Part shown: one piece after another, positions 4,637 through 5,760 of the stretch
How the letters are laid out: the number at the start of each line of letters is the position of its first letter
Position numbering within the stretch: the first letter of the stretch is position 1
Assembly (NCBI GenBank): GCA_013330765.1
Contig: DUHU01000206.1
Coordinates: 1 to 5,760 of the forward strand
Direction of reading: 5' to 3'
From: Candidatus Poseidoniaceae archaeon
GTDB taxonomy: Archaea > Thermoplasmatota > Poseidoniia > Poseidoniales > Poseidoniaceae
Length of the DNA stretch: 5,760 bases
Notes under the pieces: model-generated
What the model saw: only the letters and a program-made list of their open reading frames with translations
Databases searched by the model: none
What the model was told of the DNA's origin: nothing
Position numbers and translations under genes: made by a program

Positions 4637-5760
4637 ATGAGTAACGTGATTGGTATTGACCTTGGAACAACGAACAGCTGCGTCGCCACCATCGAGAACG
4701 GTGAGGCGGTGGTGATCACCAACGCGGAAGGGGCGCGAACGACGCCCTCCGTCGTCGCCTTCGCAAAGGACGGTGGCGAACGCCTCGTCGGTGTAACTGC
4801 GAAGCGGCAAGCGGTCACCAACCCAGACCGGACCATGGTCTCGGTCAAGCGCCACATGGGGACCGATTGGTCCACGGGCGTTGACGATGCCTCGTACACT
4901 CCGCAAGAAGTCAGCGCTTTCATTCTGCAGAAGCTCAAGGCCGACGCAGAGGCTTACCTCGGGCACGACGTGACAAAAGCCGTCATCACCTGCCCTGCAT
5001 ATTTCACCGACGCACAACGCAAGGCAACGCGCGACGCAGGCCGTATTGCGGGCCTCGAAGTCCTGCGCATCATCAACGAACCCACCGCCGCAGCCCTCGC
5101 CTACGGCGTCGACAAGGACGTCGACCAAACCATCCTGGTGTACGACCTTGGCGGCGGGACCTTCGACGTCTCCGTGCTCGAAATCTACGACGTGGACGGA
5201 CAGCCGCAAATCGAAGTCAAGGCCACGGCCGGCAACAACCTCCTCGGCGGTGACGATTTCGACGAACTGATCATCGAATGGTTGCTTGGGGAATTCAAGA
5301 AGAGCACGGGCATCGACCTTTCTGGCGACTCCCAAGCGATGACCCGCCTCAAAGAAGCCGCAGAGAAGGCGAAAATCGAGCTCTCGGGCACCCAACAAAC
5401 ACAGATCAGCCTGCCTTTCATCACGATGCGTGACGGCAGTCCTGAGCACCTGGACATGAGCCTCGCCCGAAGCACCTTCGAGCAATTGACCGCCGGCCTC
5501 GTTGAGAAGACGATGGCGCCCACTCGGCAGGCCATCAAGGACGCGGGAATGAAGGCGGGTGAAATCGACAAAATCATCCTCGTTGGCGGCTCCACACGCA
5601 TCCCCGCGGTGCAGGAAGCCATCGAGAAGGAAACCGGGAAATCACCCTACAAGGGCATCAATCCAGACGAGGCCGTGGCCCTCGGAGCAGCCCTGCAAGC
5701 AGGCATCATCGCCGGCGACCAAGGCGTGTCCGATGTCCTCCTCCTCGACGTGACGCCCCT
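4637..5760 (+). CDS. dnaK: Hsp70 chaperone DnaK, N-terminal 374 residues (3' end outside window)
   Basis: The visible part is nearly the whole nucleotide-binding domain of DnaK, the ATP-driven chaperone that cycles on unfolded polypeptides with DnaJ and GrpE. Landmarks: phosphate-1 loop [10 protein letters not shown] (5-14); K71, the catalytic lysine; CPAYF (119-123), with the switch proline P120; [12 protein letters not shown] (146-157); phosphate-2 loop [10 protein letters not shown] (170-179), with D170, T175 and D177; and the adenosine motif LVGGSTRIP (315-323). The frame runs off the window in LLLDVTP, shortly before the expected interdomain linker. Only about nine residues separate KRHMGTD (71-77) from YTPQ (87-90), so the roughly 24-residue insert of proteobacterial DnaK is absent, as in Gram-positive and archaeal forms. 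Oddities: Cys119 where Val is usual before PAYF, and Asn200 where the conserved AGD has Asp. It is co-directional with, and 20 bp from, the Hsp20-like gene, probably one operon. grpE is not in the window; dnaJ may follow. Confidence 0.97.
   Translation, partial: MSNVIGIDLGTTNSCVATIENGEAVVITNAEGARTTPSVVAFAKDGGERLVGVTAKRQAVTNPDRTMVSVKRHMGTDWSTGVDDASYTPQEVSAFILQKLKADAEAYLGHDVTKAVITCPAYFTDAQRKATRDAGRIAGLEVLRIINEPTAAALAYGVDKDVDQTILVYDLGGGTFDVSVLEIYDVDGQPQIEVKATAGNNLLGGDDFDELIIEWLLGEFKKSTGIDLSGDSQAMTRLKEAAEKAKIELSGTQQTQISLPFITMRDGSPEHLDMSLARSTFEQLTAGLVEKTMAPTRQAIKDAGMKAGEIDKIILVGGSTRIPAVQEAIEKETGKSPYKGINPDEAVALGAALQAGIIAGDQGVSDVLLLDVTP

Noticed and set aside
4028..5485. 485-residue minus-strand open frame across the sHsp and dnaK genes
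   Set aside because: It spans the gap between two real plus-strand genes, with a Ser-rich run where the other strand encodes the acidic tail. It is a product of GC-biased codons.
1..5760. CRISPR arrays, tRNA or rRNA genes, insertion sequences and attachment sites
   Set aside because: I saw no spaced direct repeats, cloverleaf-like segments, conserved rRNA stretches or paired terminal repeats. Almost all of the window is accounted for by five protein genes.

Overview
The window looks like a piece of a GC-rich, gene-dense prokaryotic chromosome, most plausibly from a marine planktonic euryarchaeon of the Marine Group II / Poseidoniales type. The reasons are the combination of a membrane-anchored M14 carboxypeptidase, a cytosolic M17 aminopeptidase, an archaeal-style Hsp20-like protein and a 'Gram-positive type' DnaK, together with short intergenic gaps and acidic proteins. 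The lineage is an inference from gene content and style. A GC-rich bacterium cannot be excluded without a database search.

Layout from left to right: (1) 1-729, plus strand: the C-terminal part of a secreted or ecto M14 zinc carboxypeptidase with a beta-rich domain and a C-terminal membrane anchor. (2) 764-2260, plus: a complete M17 leucyl aminopeptidase with all metal and catalytic residues, 34 bp downstream and probably in the same transcript. (3) 2274-about 3830, minus: a class-III (PLP fold type I) aminotransferase of an unusual subfamily, convergent with the aminopeptidase; the two stop codons are 13 bp apart and lie in or beside a perfect 8-bp stem hairpin. (4) about 3846-3875: a very short divergent promoter region with one AT-rich element. 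(5) 3876-4616, plus: a small-heat-shock-protein-like gene with a helical N-terminus, an alpha-crystallin-like domain, a long acidic tail and a terminal I-P-I motif. (6) 4637-5760, plus: dnaK, led by a strong GGAGG ribosome binding site and cut off by the window end within the nucleotide-binding domain.

How the genes work together: the two peptidases fit a protein and peptide scavenging lifestyle, with one trimming C-terminal residues outside the cell and the other removing N-terminal residues inside. The Hsp20-like gene and dnaK form a tight two-gene chaperone unit in which a holdase would feed an ATP-driven refoldase. The aminotransferase could take amino groups from released amino acids, but its substrate cannot be read from sequence.

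I see no mobile element, CRISPR array, tRNA or rRNA. No stretch of more than about 65 bases lacks a gene. I did not find a wholly new system. The points most worth a second look are the atypical sHsp linked to dnaK, the Arg in the M14 specificity position, and the divergent aminotransferase subfamily.
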